From assembly GCA_963575745.1 (NCBI GenBank), contig CAUYUJ010007276.1, positions 15,001-47,845 of the forward strand: DNA of 32,845 nt, in the 5' to 3' direction. The stretch comes from Prorocentrum cordatum. Lineage: Eukaryota; Sar; Dinophyceae; Prorocentrales; Prorocentraceae. This document shows positions 17,647-29,876 of this stretch, one piece after another. A program made the translations under genes and the position numbers. Below the pieces are notes generated by a model. It was not told the origin of the DNA. It did not search any database and saw only the letters and a list, made by a program, of their open reading frames with translations. Positions within the stretch are counted from its first letter, which is position 1; each line of letters begins with the position of its first letter.

Positions 17647-18454
17647 GCGGGCACAGTTGCGCCAGCCGGGTGTTGGCAGATGTGTTGGCCGCAGTCCAGC
17701 AGCGACTGACACCACTTGAGCCAGATACAGCGAGGTCTCACTCGAGCCAGTTTAAGCAGCGCCGTGGCCAGGGCAGCGACGCGCATCACAGCGACGTGCG
17801 AGCGACAGAGAACAAAAAAGAAACAAGAGGCATTCGGAACGCAAAAGCCATTGCTTTCCTTTGATTTTTGTATGACTTGGGAAATGCTCAGTTCTTCCGT
17901 CTTCCGGGCGTCCGAGACTGCCCAGGAGGCCGGAGCATCGCCCCAAATTAACCAAGAGGGCTTCCAGGCAGTCCAAGATGAGTCCCAAGACGGCCCAGCA
18001 GGGCCCCAAAATGGCCCGAAGAGAGCCCGATGACGGCCCAAGATGGCTCCAAGACGCCTCCGAATCATTCCAAATCGTGACCTGGTCGTTCAGGGAGACC
18101 GCGGCAGGGTGGCCCAGGGAAGCCCCCAGTGGCCCCCGAAGGAACCCAGGAGGCTTCCAGAAGGCCCCAACAAGCCCTTAAACACATGCGTGAGATTTAC
18201 AAGAGGCGTTCCCAGGATGAGCCTCGACAAGAAGAGCTGAGGATGGTGGCGAATTCGCAGGGTAGTGCGAGAATGAGGAAGAGGAAGAGGAAACATGAGG
18301 GAAGGATAACACATTACAGTATCATAACGACGATGCCAGAAAAGGCAACAACGAGTTATCGCTAAATGTTCCGCTTTACCTTATTGCCTTCCTGTCTGCA
18401 TGCCAAGCTTGAAGGACCAAAGTGCATGGCGCGAAGCGCCAATGCAGTCTTGTA
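17647..18454 (+). other. 3' flank of Lifeguard copy B
   Basis: This is the counterpart of 6135-6860 with an extra 82 bases (about 18003-18084) made of ATGGC- and CCAAG-type degenerate repeats. I see no gene in it. Confidence 0.6.
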
Positions 18455-18456
18455 TA

Positions 18457-18639
18457 CAGTCGGGCCGCTGACTACGGACATTTACTTTTCAAAAGGAGCT
18501 CGGGCGTTCCTTAGGTTTGCATGCGTTCCGCTTTTTGGGGGCGGCGAGCCCCCCAGTGCCCCTTCGGGCTTCATGGGCTTCTTTGGAAAAACGGGGCCTC
18601 GTTCCTTATTTGTCGTTCTTTGGGTCAGCGGCCCGACTG
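18457..18639 (+). mobile_element. MITE with TA target duplication (copy B)
   Basis: The same 183-bp element as at 6863-7045, with the same terminal inverted repeats and TA flanks (18455-18456, 18640-18641). It differs by a few bases. Confidence 0.82.
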
Positions 18640-18702
18640 TATGTATGTTTGTATGTATGTGTGCATGTATGTAGGTGTATATATGCATGTACGTAGTATG
18701 CC

Positions 18703-20049
18703 TATATATATGAGAGAGCGTGATCCACCGCCGCTTTACTGTGGAAAATTGCCAACCTTTTCCTCCGGACGTAAACCCGGGTCCCCCCCCCCCCCCCCCT
18801 CGAAAATCCCCCCCCCCCCCACGCCCTTGCCGGAACCCCTCCCCCCCCCCCCCCCCCCCCCTCTCCACCGCAACACCCCCCCCCCTCCCCTACCCCCGCC
18901 CCCCCCCCCTCCCTCTCGAAAACACCCGGGGGGTTCCACTACCGTTTCGAACCCCTCCCCCCCCCGCCCCCCCCTCCGATCCGGAAAACCGGGGGGGGGC
19001 CACTAACCGGTTTTCGACCCCCCCCCGCCCCCCCCCCCCCCCCCCCCCCCCCCCTCCCCCCCCCCCCCGCCCACCCCCCGCCCCCCCCCTACTCACCGCC
19101 AGCAAACGACTCCCGGTCCCCACCACCGTCCGCATCACATCCCCCACTGTTGTTCCCAGCACCACTGTCCTCACCACCGCTGTCCCCACTGGTTCCACCA
19201 CCGCCCCTACTGTCCCCACCAGTGGCCCCACCACTGTCGCACTGTCCCCGCTGTCCCCAGAACTGTTCCCACCACGGTTCCACTCTCCCCACTGTCTCCA
19301 CGGCCCCCACCACTGCCCGACTATCCCCACTGTCCCCACTGTCCCACTGACTCCTCCGCTGTCCCACTGAGCTGTCCCACTGTTCCCACCACTGTCCCCA
19401 CTGTCCCCGCTGTCCCCACCACTGTCCCCACTGTACCTCTGTCCCATTGTCCCACCGCCGTCCTCGCCACCGCTTTCACCACTGTCCCCACCACCATTGT
19501 ACCCTCCACTGTCCCACTGTTTCCACCTCGTTCCCATTGTCCCCACACCACTGTCCCCACCACCACCGTCACCACCACTGTCCACTGTCCCCCCCTGTTC
19601 CCACCATTGTCCCCACCACTGTCCCCACCACTACCGTCCCCACCACTGTCCCACTGTCCCACTGTCCCCACCATTGTCCCCACCACTGTCCCCACCACTA
19701 CCCTCCCCACCGCTGTCCCACTGTCCCCCCACTGTCCCCACCACTGTCCCGCTGTCCCCTCACCACTGTCCCCACCAACACCGTCCCCACCACTGTCCGC
19801 ACCCCCACTCGGTTTTCGAGGGGGAGGGGGGGGGGGGGGGGGGGGTGGGTTTCGAACCGGCAGTGACCCCACCCCCCCTTTTTCATGTAGGCTGGGGGGA
19901 GGGGGGGGGGGGGGGTGGGGAGGGGTTCGAAACCGGTGAGTGACCGAGGGCGTTTTTCCGAGGTGGGGGGGGGGGGGGGGGGGGGGTTCGAGCCGGTATT
20001 GACCCCCCCGGTTTTCCGCCAGCACGGTAGACACGCTCTTTCATATATA
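18703..20049 (+). mobile_element. C/G-rich fold-back insertion
   Basis: About 1.35 kb that unit A lacks. The ends are inverted: TATATATGAGAGAGCGTG at 18705-18722 and CACGCTCTTTCATATATA at 20032-20049 (17 of 18 paired). Inside, the left arm is C-rich and the right arm G-rich. The right arm has three TTCGAACCGG-spacer-TGACC motifs (19851, 19926, 19987) after poly-G runs; the left arm has the reverse complement pattern (about 18931-18955 and 18999-19022) before poly-C runs. The centre (about 19130-19805) is a CCACTGTCCCCA tandem repeat. It inserted in a TA tract. No protein is encoded. The homopolymers may contain sequencing errors. Confidence 0.75.
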
Positions 20050-20104
20050 ATATAATATAATATATATATATATATATATAATATAATATATATATGTATA
20101 TAGA
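20050..20104 (+). repeat. (TA)n microsatellite, right flank of the fold-back insertion
   Basis: An AT-only run that continues into TATATGTATATAGATATGTG, as in unit A at 7108-7137. Confidence 0.85.
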
Positions 20105-20253
20105 TATGTGTGTCGGTGGTCCTTTTGTCGAACAGCACGTTCCTTTACAACGGTGGAAGTTCGAGTTCGGCTACATCATCGGTCGGGCCCTGCGCTGCAA
20201 CTGGAGAGGACAGTGATGTGAATCAAGCCAGAAAGGAAGCTGGCGGTAACACC

Positions 20254-20895
20254 ATGAATGGACGCATTACCACCGTCAACACTGATGCTTCTGGGCCCTT
20301 GCTGCAATATCTTGGACAAGCGCGTGATGCCGCCATATTGGTTCAAGAGCACAAGGCGGATCACAAGATGCTTCCTAAGCTCCAGCAGCAGATCCAGGAC
20401 ATCGGTTACCATGGTGTGTGTGCAGCAGCTGAGCGTACTGAAGCAGACGGCCTCAGCTCGGGCGTGGCGGTGTTGGTGCCGACCTTTGTGATGATCACGG
20501 CGCCGCCACTGTTATCGTCGCCAACGTTATGGCCATCAAGAGCGGTGGCTGCACAGGTCAACTGGGGCTGTAAATGCGGAATTGTTTTTGTATCGCTCTA
20601 CCCCAAAGACTCGGTTGGAATTGATGCCTACAACCAGTCCATATTATATAAGTTGGCAAAGTATCTTGGCAGGCTTAACTCTCTTTCGAGACCATGGGTG
20701 GTTGGAGGTGATTGGAATATTGAGTCGTATCAGCTTCGCGGGCAGCAATGGCTTGAGCAGATTCAGGCGATGTTCTTGGTACCTGTTGGTGCTACGTGCA
20801 GAGTTCACAAAGAAGCTGACGGTCGTACTTACGATTGGTTTCTTCTTAGTGAGGCGCTGGCTTCGCGAGCTGGCGCCCCCCATGATCTTGGATGA
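20254..20895 (+). pseudogene. LINE endonuclease domain (copy B)
   Basis: It has the same motifs as in copy A: LVQEHK, VVGGDWN (about 20701-20718) and YDWFLLS, with the final His motif in the next frame after a shift near 20874. From the ATG at 20254 it differs from copy A at about ten residues, including Cys for Tyr in DIGYHGV[C/Y]AAA and Arg for Leu near the end. The catalytic residues are kept. Confidence 0.8.
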
Positions 20896-22591
20896 CAAGA
20901 GTTTACCCACGCATTCGCCTGTGGCCATTCCATTTGCAAAGACAGATAATGATATATGGTTGCGCTTGCTTGTTGAACCTCGTCAGCCCCCGAAAGGACC
21001 AATTTTTGGTTGTTCCAGGTATCCTGTAAATTGGGTGTCAGCCATGAGGGCGATAGAGGATGTTGACGGGCAGGCCTCATTGCAGCACGCATGGGATATG
21101 ACGCTGATGGCAGTGGAGCAGGAGTTGTGTGCACGGCATGACAAGGTAGGAGCTGGTCATGAGAGATACCTTGGACGAGGAGGACCAGTGCAGACTAAGT
21201 ACGTCAAGGCGCAATGGAATCCGCGACAGGTGCGACTACAGCATGGGCCGCGACTTCGAGCTTGGCTTCAGGCTGCGCGTTGGGCTAAGCATCTTATGAA
21301 AGTGCGGGCCTTGTGGTGCAAGATGGCTGAGGCGTTCAAGTTTGAGGGTAGAAGTGCTGGCACGTTTTACCTTCCTGACTACACGAGTCCGCACTCTGAC
21401 AAGGTCGTGGTATTGGAGACTACGAATGAAGAGATGGAGGAGGCTTGGCAGAAGGTCAAAACCAAAAGACCACACTTGCGACCTAAGTCTCGGCGTGCGG
21501 GGGTGAAGTCCGATAAAACGCGGTCAGAGCAGTTGAAAGGTGCAAAACAGCCTGCGCAACCGCGTGCAAATTCTGAAGAAGATCTTAGATCTCACAAGCT
21601 GCTCAAACCGGCTGCAAGATTGGCGAGATCACTGGTTGATGTGGTCCACTTCTTGAAGAAGGTGCACAATGCGCAGGACACGCTGCGGCATCTTGATGAT
21701 TTGGCAGTTGATTTGTTTTCTGGGGATTTCACTATGATGGTCCGACCTGATTTTCTGACATTGGCATTCAAGATTGTGGAAGTTGCTGATGATATGATGC
21801 TGGTGCATCAGAAGGAAGCTGACAAATCTTTGCAATCATGGGTCAGGTCTGCATTTGAGAAAGGAGCTGGTGCTGCACATCGCGCGTCGAAGGCGAAGGC
21901 ATTGGAAGCTGCTGTCACTCACACTGATAACTTTCAGCCGTATCAACTTGCCGACAGAGAGCTTGAGTGCTGGAGTGAGGTGTGGAGTTGTCATAAAGTG
22001 GTGAGCAACAAGATGCCTGCCGATTATCAGAGCTGTGATCTGCTACCGAAGCTGCGGCCTGAAGACCTTCAGGAAGCGGCGCTTACCTTTCCATGGAAAA
22101 CGTCGGTAGGTCCCACGCGACTGCATCCTCGGGCTTCCTGGTATCTTCCGCAGCCAGGCCTGGTTGCTCTTGCAGCTCTATTTACGATGTGTGAGCATAT
22201 GTTGATGTGGCCGTCTGACAAAATAGTCAATGAGATGGTTAGACTAGCAAGACCTGATGGGGGAACACGTCTTATCATCTTGGTCGAGTCGCTAGTCCGT
22301 CTTTGGCCCCGAGCTCGCCGACCGATTTCCAGAAGGTGTATTCAAGATCATGGTAGCCGGTGTATTTGGGGCAGCCGGCGCGGCTACTCATCCAGCTTCT
22401 CGGCGTATGAGCATAACTTACATGCTGAAATAGCTGATCGACTAGGTGAATGTTCAATCATTGTATTTTTCGATATGTGGACATGTTTTGAGACGGTTAT
22501 GTATGACGCCCTCATCATAGAGGCTCGGCCCATGCAGTTCCCCATGAGGCTCCTCTGGATGCTCTTGGACTCGTACCACAACTTAGAGTAA
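20882..22591 (+). pseudogene. LINE endonuclease end, linker and RT N-terminal half (copy B)
   Basis: This is the counterpart of 7908-9617. The open frame extends upstream to 20582, but that part only shadows the endonuclease. It carries THSPVAIP, the Lys/Glu linker, LARPDGGTRLIIL and RT motif A as VFFDMWTCFETV, with the catalytic Asp present (codon 22472-22474). It stops at 22591 at the same place as copy A. Confidence 0.82.
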
Positions 22592-24204
22592 GTGGAGCTT
22601 TTGGGTGCTGGAGCAAATCGTTTCGGGCTCTGCAGGGTATACTTGCGGGATGTACTCATGCTACTACTCTGCTGTCTATCTTGGCACATAGAGCTGTCCA
22701 TAAAGTTACCCAGGTGAGCCCCAACGTGCACCCCAGGGCCTTGGTAGATGACGCCACCCTTCAGTGGACTGGGCCCAAGGTGGACACCGCTCATGAGTTG
22801 CTCAAGGGGGTCCAGAGCTTCGTGAAGGACACGTCCAGGCTCGGTTTCTTGCTCCAGGTCAAAAAGTCTGGGTGGGTGGCTACGGCTGCATCGGCTAGGC
22901 ATGGGTTTGGAATGCTTGCTCAGAACATTCACTTGAAGGCGAAGTCTTGGGTGAGGAATCTGGGGCATGAGCTCAGTGGGCCCGAGCCGATCAGAAAGCA
23001 AGCCAATGCCAGGTTGAAGCAGCTAGCCGATAGGCTACCCAGATTAAAGATGTTGAGACGTGGAGCTAGTAATCGAGTTACGGCTTTATGGAGGACAGGT
23101 CTCATGCCAGCTGCTGCTCATGGAGCCGCAGTTTCAGGTGTCAACAATAGTGAGCTGGCCAAGATTCGGCAGACGGCATCAATGTTGGCGGGGCGGTCGA
23201 GTAAGTCTGCTTCCCTCACGCTTGTCCTTGCCACACAGGCTGACGCCAAGTACGACCCCATATATGATGCTACATTGGATCAAGTACGGGCTTATGCGTC
23301 GTTCATCTGGGACCAGAGGGTCAGTCTTGGGAGGCTTCAGAGGGCGTGGCAACAAGTTGGAGAAATATGCTCGTCACGGCCTTCCTGGGCATCAGCCAAA
23401 GGTCCAATAGCAGTGCTTATGATAACGCTGGCAAAGATAGGCTGGGATATGTTTTCCAGTACGGTGTTGGTCAGTGATCTTGGCCACCACTTTGATCTTC
23501 TCCGTCTTCCTCCACGCTCGGTCGTGGAACTTGTGCGCCAAGGAATCGAGCGATGGCAATCTCAACAGATTCTTGAACATCACAAGGAGGTATGTGCAGG
23601 AGGAGAGATCATCTGGACGAGGGCGCTCAGGAAGTGCATTTTGGGAGGTAAGGCAGTGATTAAGAATGAGAGATTCGCTGGTGCACTTCGTTCGCTGTGG
23701 TCAGGTGCGTTATGGTCTCGTGACCGTCTTGCACGTGCTGGCTATAGAATATATCCTGCCTGTTGCTGGTGCTCGGCCGATAAGGCCACCATCGGGCATG
23801 AGTTCTACGAGTGTCCTGCTGTTTACCATGATGTGTATGATGATCCCGTTCTTAATTGGGATCCAGATCTTAACTATGTGCGCTCTTATCTTCGTGATAA
23901 AGGGCAACCAGGCGGAGGACAGCAAGACTATGACTACTTTGAGACCTCGGTTGGGATGCCCTTCAGCCCTCTGGTTCCTCCGCATGTGGAAGATAAGCTG
24001 GAGTTCTCTTTCTGGGGAGATTGGGGATCTGACCGGAGTTCTTGGAGTGGGGTATGCTATACTGATGGTTCTGGGATGGCCCCCAGTTGGCCAGAGCTAA
24101 GGAGATGCGGTTGGTCAGTAGTTCAACTTGGGGACAATGGGATGCCCATAAGAGCCTTGTTTGGACCATTTAGGGGTGCCTATACAGACTGTGGGAAGAG
24201 CTGA
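22586..24204 (+). pseudogene. LINE RT C-terminal half and RNase H start (copy B)
   Basis: The counterpart of 9612-11230, with ALVDDATL (Val-Asp-Asp at 22744-22752), the thumb region, the Cys/His patch and CYTDGSG. The frame ends at 24204, before RNase H motif II, as in copy A. Confidence 0.82.
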
Positions 24205-25213
24205 ACGGTTTGCTGTCCTTCAAACCCTCCGTCACTTGCCGCGCGTCAATTTGCTTGTGTCAGACCTCTTGGGTCTCGTTCAAGAAGCAGACAGCTGGTC
24301 ACCTGAACTTGCTGATGCTCAAGCGGCCTATGCCGATATCTGGCGATCCATCCTGGCAAGGTATCCTGGAGGAAAAGGCCGACCTTCCTTTTTGTGGTGC
24401 CCAGCGCACCTCACAGATGATGAATATGTCGACTGTGCTGAGGAAAAGAAGTTGCCATGGGAGTTTGGCATGGGCAATCGTTGGGCATATTATTTTGCTA
24501 AGCGAGGCGCCCTTGAACACGCTCAACCTGACGCGGTGGTCAAACACTTTGAGGCTCGGCTTCAGGATTCAAAGATGCAGGCGAAGTTCTTTTCTTGGGC
24601 AGCGGCCAAGATGGCTGCACGAGATCAACTGAGCGATCGCCCTGAGCAACTCCTGAGGGCCCCTCGGAACAATGTGCCCTGTGTAGCTCTGACAGGGCAT
24701 AATATGGTAACTAGGTCTCCCCAAGTCTTTCAGTGTAGCGAGTGTCTTGCGGTCGCCCGAACGCAGGCCAGTCTTGGGAAGCTCTTGGGAACTGAATGTA
24801 AGCCGACGGCCCAAGAGAGGCTGAAGGCACGTGCGGACCAGCAGCTCCAGCGAGCTCCGCTCATGAGGTCTCGCGCTGTGAATGCTGCCCTGAAAGGGGC
24901 TGCGGATTTTGAGGGTGTAGGCTCGCCACAGGACGTCCAGGGTGCTTCTGGATCTGCGGGGCCTCAGCCTGCCGCCGATGAAGAGATCGTCGAGCTCCAG
25001 GGGCGCCAGGTCTTGGCGCTGCCGTGGGCAATGGTTTGCACGCTTTGTGGCTCCTACCAAGCGCCTCGTGGCAAAGTTGCTCACTGTAAGCTGCAAGAGG
25101 AATGTCTCGGGGCGTCGGAGCACGGGCCGACCAGATATCGGCAGACACATGCCACTTCTGCCATCAAGGCTGGTCGCCACCCTAAGACGGGCAAGTCTTT
25201 AAGACCCGTCTAA
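24161..25213 (+). pseudogene. LINE RNase H end and Cys/His C-terminus (copy B)
   Basis: One open frame of 350 codons that copy A has lost. It has TVGRAERFAVLQTL (motif II), LLVSDLLGLV (motif III), WCPAHLTDDEYVD, GNRWAYYFAKRGA, then a basic linker and a C-terminus with CTLC (25037-25048), a His-Cys and a Cys spaced like a zinc-binding site. The canonical last Asp of RNase H is Tyr here too, so that change predates the duplication or belongs to the family. Confidence 0.8.
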
Positions 25214-25402
25214 CTTTCTTAAGTAAGGCCCGTGCTCCCGCCCCTCGGTTGCACGACATGGTCTGGCGCTGGTCCTCGTTCCCCTCGTCGTGGCTGCTTC
25301 TCCATAGCCGGCGCCACTCGTGCTCAGTCGCCCAGCCTCGTCGCCCATTCTCTCCGTCTCGGTCTGTCTGCCTCCCTTTCTCTTTTCTTTATTTATTTTT
25401 TT

Positions 25403-25477
<75 letters not shown>

Positions 25478-25620
25478 TTGCGTGTTGTTTCCCAGCCCTC
25501 CTGCGTTGGGTTCTCGTTTTGAATAGAGCACTGCTCGCGCGTCCCCTTCCTTACTTCTTCCTTCCTCCCCGCCCCTCTCTTCCCCCTTGCCTTTTTGCCT
25601 GGCTCGTCGCTGCGTGCCAG
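25214..25620 (+). repeat. CT-rich flank with (TC)n microsatellite (unit B)
   Basis: The counterpart of 12238-12636. (TC)n covers about 25405-25474 and differs in length from unit A. No gene is seen. Confidence 0.8.
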
Positions 25621-27755
25621 CTGGGGGGCTGCGATCTGTGAAACCGTTGCCACTTTCGAGGACTGCTGGGGTTGGCCAGCACAGTGGGTACACACGGCGG
25701 ACTCAAATGGGACCTCGCCATCCTTGGGGGGCTGCGATCTGTGAAACTGTCGCCACTTTCGAGGGCTGCGGGGGGGCCCAGCACAGTGGGCACACACGGC
25801 GGATTCAAATGTGACCTCGCCATCCCTGGGGGCTACGACCTGCGAAACTGTCGCCACTTTCGAGGGCTGCGGGGGGGTCCAGCACAGTGTGTACACACGG
25901 CGGGCGCACATGGGACCTCGCCGTCCCTGGGGGGCTGCGATTTGCGAAATTGCCGCCACTTTTGAGGCTTGCTGGGGGGCCCAGCACAGTGGGTACATAC
26001 GGCGGATTCAAATTTGACTTCGCCATCCTTGGGGGGCTGCGATCTGTGAAACTGTCGCCACTTTCGAGGGCTGCTTGGGGGCCCAGCACAGTGGGTACAC
26101 ACGGCGGACTCAAGTGGGACCTCGCCATCTCTGGGGGGCTGCGATCTGTGAAACTGTCGCCACTTTCGAGGCCTGCTGGGGGGCCAGCACAGTGGGTACA
26201 CACGGCGGACCCAAATGGGACCTCGCCATCCCTGGGGGCCCCACACACCCCACCCCCCCCCACGCGATCTGTGAAACTGTCGCCACTTCGAGGGCTGCTG
26301 AGGGGCCCAGCACGGTGGGTACTCACCGCAGACTCAAATGGGACCTCGCCATCCCTGGGGGGCTGCGATCTGTGAAACTGTCGCCACTTCGAGGGCTGCT
26401 GGGGGGCCCAGCACAGTGGGTACCCACGGCGGCTTCACATGGGACCTCGCCATCCCTGGGGGGCTGCGATCTGTGAAACTGTCGCCACTTTCGAGGGCTG
26501 CTGGGGGGCCCAGCACAGTGGGTACACACGGCGGACTCAAATGGGACCTCGCCGTCCCTGGGGGGCTGCGATCTGTGAAACTGTCGCCACTTTCGAGGCC
26601 TGCTTGCGGGCCCAGCACAGTGGGTACCCACGGCGGACTCAAATGGGACCTCGCCATCCCTGGGGGGCTGCGATCTGTGAAACTGTCGCCACTTTCGAGG
26701 CCTGCTGGGGGGCCCAGCACAGTGGGTACTCACCGCAGACTCACATGGGACGTCGCCATCCCTGGGGGGCAGCGATCTGTGAAACCTGTCGCCGCTTTCG
26801 AGGCATGCTGGGGGGCCCAGCACAGTGGGTACTCACGGCAGATTCAGATGAGACCTCGCCATCCCTGGGGGGCTGCGATCTGTGAAACTGTCGCCACTTT
26901 CGAGGCCTGCTGGGGGGCCCAGCACAGTGGGTACTCACCGCGGACTCAAGTTAGACCTCGCCATCCCTGGGGGGCTGCGATCTTTGAAATTGTTGCCACT
27001 TTCGAGGCCTGCTGGGGGGCCCAGCACAGTGGGTACACACGGCGGACGCAATGGGGGACCAATCGCCGTCCCTGGGGGGGTGCGATCTGTGAAACTGTCG
27101 CCATTTTCGAGGCCTGCTGGGGGGCCCAGCACAGTGAGGGCCACGGGCAGATTCAAATGAGACCTCGCCATCCCTGGGGGGCTGCGATCTGTGAAACTGT
27201 CGCCACTTTCGAGGCCTGCTGGGGGGCCCAGCACAGTGGGTACACACGGCGGACTCAAATTGTACCTCGCCATCCCTGGGGGGCTGCGATCTGTGAAACT
27301 GTCGCCACTTTCGAGGGCTGCTGGGGGGCCCAGCACAATGGGTACCCACGGCGGATTCAAATGGGACCTCGCCATCCCTGGGGGGCTGCGATCTGTGAAA
27401 CTGTCGCCCCTTTCGAGGCCTGCTGGGGGGCCCAGCACAGTGGGTACCCACGGCGGATTCAACTGGGACCTCGCCATCCCTGGGGGGCTGCGATCTGTGA
27501 AACTGTCGCCACTTTCGAGGGCTGCTGAGGGGCACAGCACAGTGGGTACTCACCGCAGATTCAAATGGGACCTCGCCATCCCTGGGGGGCTGCGATCTGT
27601 GAAACTGTCGCCACTTTCGAGGCCTGCTGGGGGGCCCAGCACAGTGGGTACTCACCGCAGACTCAAATTAGACCTCGCCATCCCTGGGGGGTTGCGATCT
27701 GTGAAACTGTCGTTACTTTCGAGGCTTTCTGGGGTGCCCAGCACAGTGGGCTTCC
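25621..27755 (+). repeat. 102-bp satellite array (unit B)
   Basis: About 20-21 monomers of the same 102-bp satellite. The monomer number and some monomer variants (for example the CCCACACACCCCACCCCCCC interruption near 26238-26262) differ from unit A, so the arrays have changed by unequal exchange since duplication. A 396-codon open frame (26338-27528) is a by-product of the period. Confidence 0.93.
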
Positions 27756-28365
27756 CGCACGTTTTTCTCCTGCTCTTCGTTTCTCTTGCTCTTCGTGCAC
27801 GTCATGTCTTCTTCGAGCCTGTAGTTGTCGCCCCTCGTTCTTGTACGGTTTTCCTGCGCATCATTCCATAGGCGCGTGTCCCAAGTAGCTTACATATCAA
27901 ACAACGGATCCTGCAATTTGATTGTCCATGCAAGTTTCGGCCAACTCGTCGTTTCCCATGATACAAATGGGTTGGGTACGTCACAGGGTAATTTTTCTCT
28001 GTCTTTCTCTCTCTCACTCTCTCTCTCTCTCTTCTCTCTCGCTCTCTCTCTCTCTCTTCTCTCTCTCTCTTCTCTCTTTATTTATATATGTATATATAAT
28101 AGAGAGATAATATATTATAATATATATATATATATCGGAGGTGAGGGGGTGAGATCGGAAGTGGAGCGGACAGCCCCCCTACCATGCGCCGGGAAATCGG
28201 TTTCGTGTTCGCCGCTGCCGTCGTGCGGGCGAGGCGAAGCTGCGTGGCGGGCGAGAAGTACCTTTCCTGTTAGCTGAAACCGCCGAGACCAAAAGTCTCC
28301 CTTTCCGGCACCCGTGTGACCGCGCGGTGTCCCGCCGGTGTTCCGCCATTGTCCCGTCGGTGTCC
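27756..28365 (+). other. Spacer between satellite and GAT repeats (unit B)
   Basis: The counterpart of 14496-15103, with more (TC)n (about 28005-28078) and a (TA)n run at about 28105-28134. No gene is seen. Confidence 0.6.
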
Positions 28366-29326
28366 CGATGATGATGATTTGATGATGATGATGATGCTAA
28401 CTGATTGATACTGAATATGATGAATGATGTTGAATGATGACTTGACGATGATGCTGGTTTCGATGATGATGATGTTGATGGTGGTGATGGTGGTGAGTCC
28501 CGCGTTGTCCCGAGATGATGATGATATGAGATGTTTGAGATGATGATGATGATGGTGATTGATGCTAATGGTGGTGATGATGATGGTGCCCCGATGATGA
28601 TGAATGTTTTGTGGCTGATGATGATGGTGGCCCCCGATGATTGATGGTGGTTGATGATCCATGATGAATGTTGATGATGATCAGTTGATCAGTTGCTTTG
28701 CTGATTAGTTGCCAGGCTATGAATGATGATGATGATGGTGTCGCGGTGATGATGTGGTTGATGATGATGCTGTTTATGATGATGGTGATGATGATGATGA
28801 TGGTGTCCCGATGATGGTGATAATGATGATGATGACGATCATGGTGTCCCGATGTTGATGATGAGGATGATGATGATGAGGTGATGATGACTTTGATGAT
28901 GGTGGCCCAATGTTGGTGATGATGCTGATGTTGATGATGATGATGGTGTCCCGATGATGTTGATGATGCTGATGTTGATGATGATGATGATGATGGCGAC
29001 GATGATGATGGTGTCCCGATGATGATGATGATGCTGATGCTAATGATGATGATTATGATGGTGTCTGGATGATGATGATGTTGATGATGTTGTAAATGAT
29101 CATGATGATGAGATGATGATGATGCTGATGATGGTGGTGTTCCGATGATGATGATGATGATGATGGTGCCACGATGATGATGACGATGTTGATGATGATG
29201 GTGACGATGATGGTGTCCCGATGATGATGATGATGATGATGATGGTGATGGTGATGGTGATGCTGATGATGTTGAAGATGATGTTGATGACATGCATGAC
29301 GATGATGTTGACGATGATGACGTTGA
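28366..29326 (+). repeat. GAT-trinucleotide minisatellite (unit B)
   Basis: About 1 kb of degenerate GAT/ATG repeats with GGTGTCCCGATGATG units, like unit A but with different internal lengths. Confidence 0.9.
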
Positions 29327-29575
29327 TTGTGATATCGATTGTGATATCGATAGTGAGATCGATAGTTAGACCGAATGTGAGATCGATTGTGAGATCGATA
29401 GTGAGATCGATATTGAGATCGATTGTGATATCGATAGCCAGATCGATTGTGAGATCGATCGAATGAAATAGATCGAGTGAGATCGATTGTGAGATCGATC
29501 GAGTGAGATCGATCTTGCGAGACCGATCGTGAGATCGATAGTGATATCGATAGTGAGACCGATCGAGTGAGACGT
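29327..29575 (+). repeat. 12-bp GATCGAT minisatellite (unit B)
   Basis: The same array as 16097-16345, at a constant offset of 13,230 and with hardly any change. Confidence 0.9.
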
Positions 29576-29876
29576 TTGTTCCTCCCTCCCCCCGAACCTC
29601 CTTATCACCCGAAGGATGGTCGTATGGGTATACCTGGATTCCCTTCTCTTCTGTGTCTTTGTAATCTGGGACCCTGCGAACCCCACCCCGTACATGGGAC
29701 CTCCCAGGCTCTTGGGCCCCAGGAGCCACTTTTGGACGCCCCTGCAGACGGTCCCTCGTGCTTTCCAAAGCTCCCGAAGCCCCTGCTGGCCCTGGGCAGC
29801 GGGCCCACATCGTTCTCCTCCTCCTCCTCCTCCTCATCCTGCTCCTCCTGCCTCCTCCGCCTCCTGTTCCTCCTCC
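29576..29876 (+). other. Upstream Lifeguard-type flank, cut by the retrotransposon
   Basis: This matches 16346-16650 upstream of Lifeguard copy B and ends in the (CCT)n tract where the retrotransposon begins. It is presumably the left half of the upstream region of the next Lifeguard gene, now some 6.7 kb away from it. Confidence 0.7.

Larger units (their letters stand above)
20105..25213 (+). mobile_element. APE-type LINE retrotransposon, broken (copy B)
   Basis: The counterpart of the LINE at 7131-12240, at a constant offset of 12,974 until the private deletions of copy A. Domain order and the three shared frame changes (near 20874, 22586 and 24179) are the same. The last part is one open frame here (24161-25213). 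The copies differ by a few percent, more than the Lifeguard copies do. It shares the CT tract and satellite downstream. Confidence 0.85.

Noticed and set aside
18780-19080. Pro-rich ORFs in the poly-C arm
   Set aside because: They are products of homopolymer C runs, and run lengths are uncertain in sequencing.
26338-27528. 396-codon ORF, and similar long ORFs, in the satellite arrays
   Set aside because: They follow from a 102-bp period with no stop in the monomer; several frames and both strands are open at once, and the product is a 34-residue repeat without a known fold.
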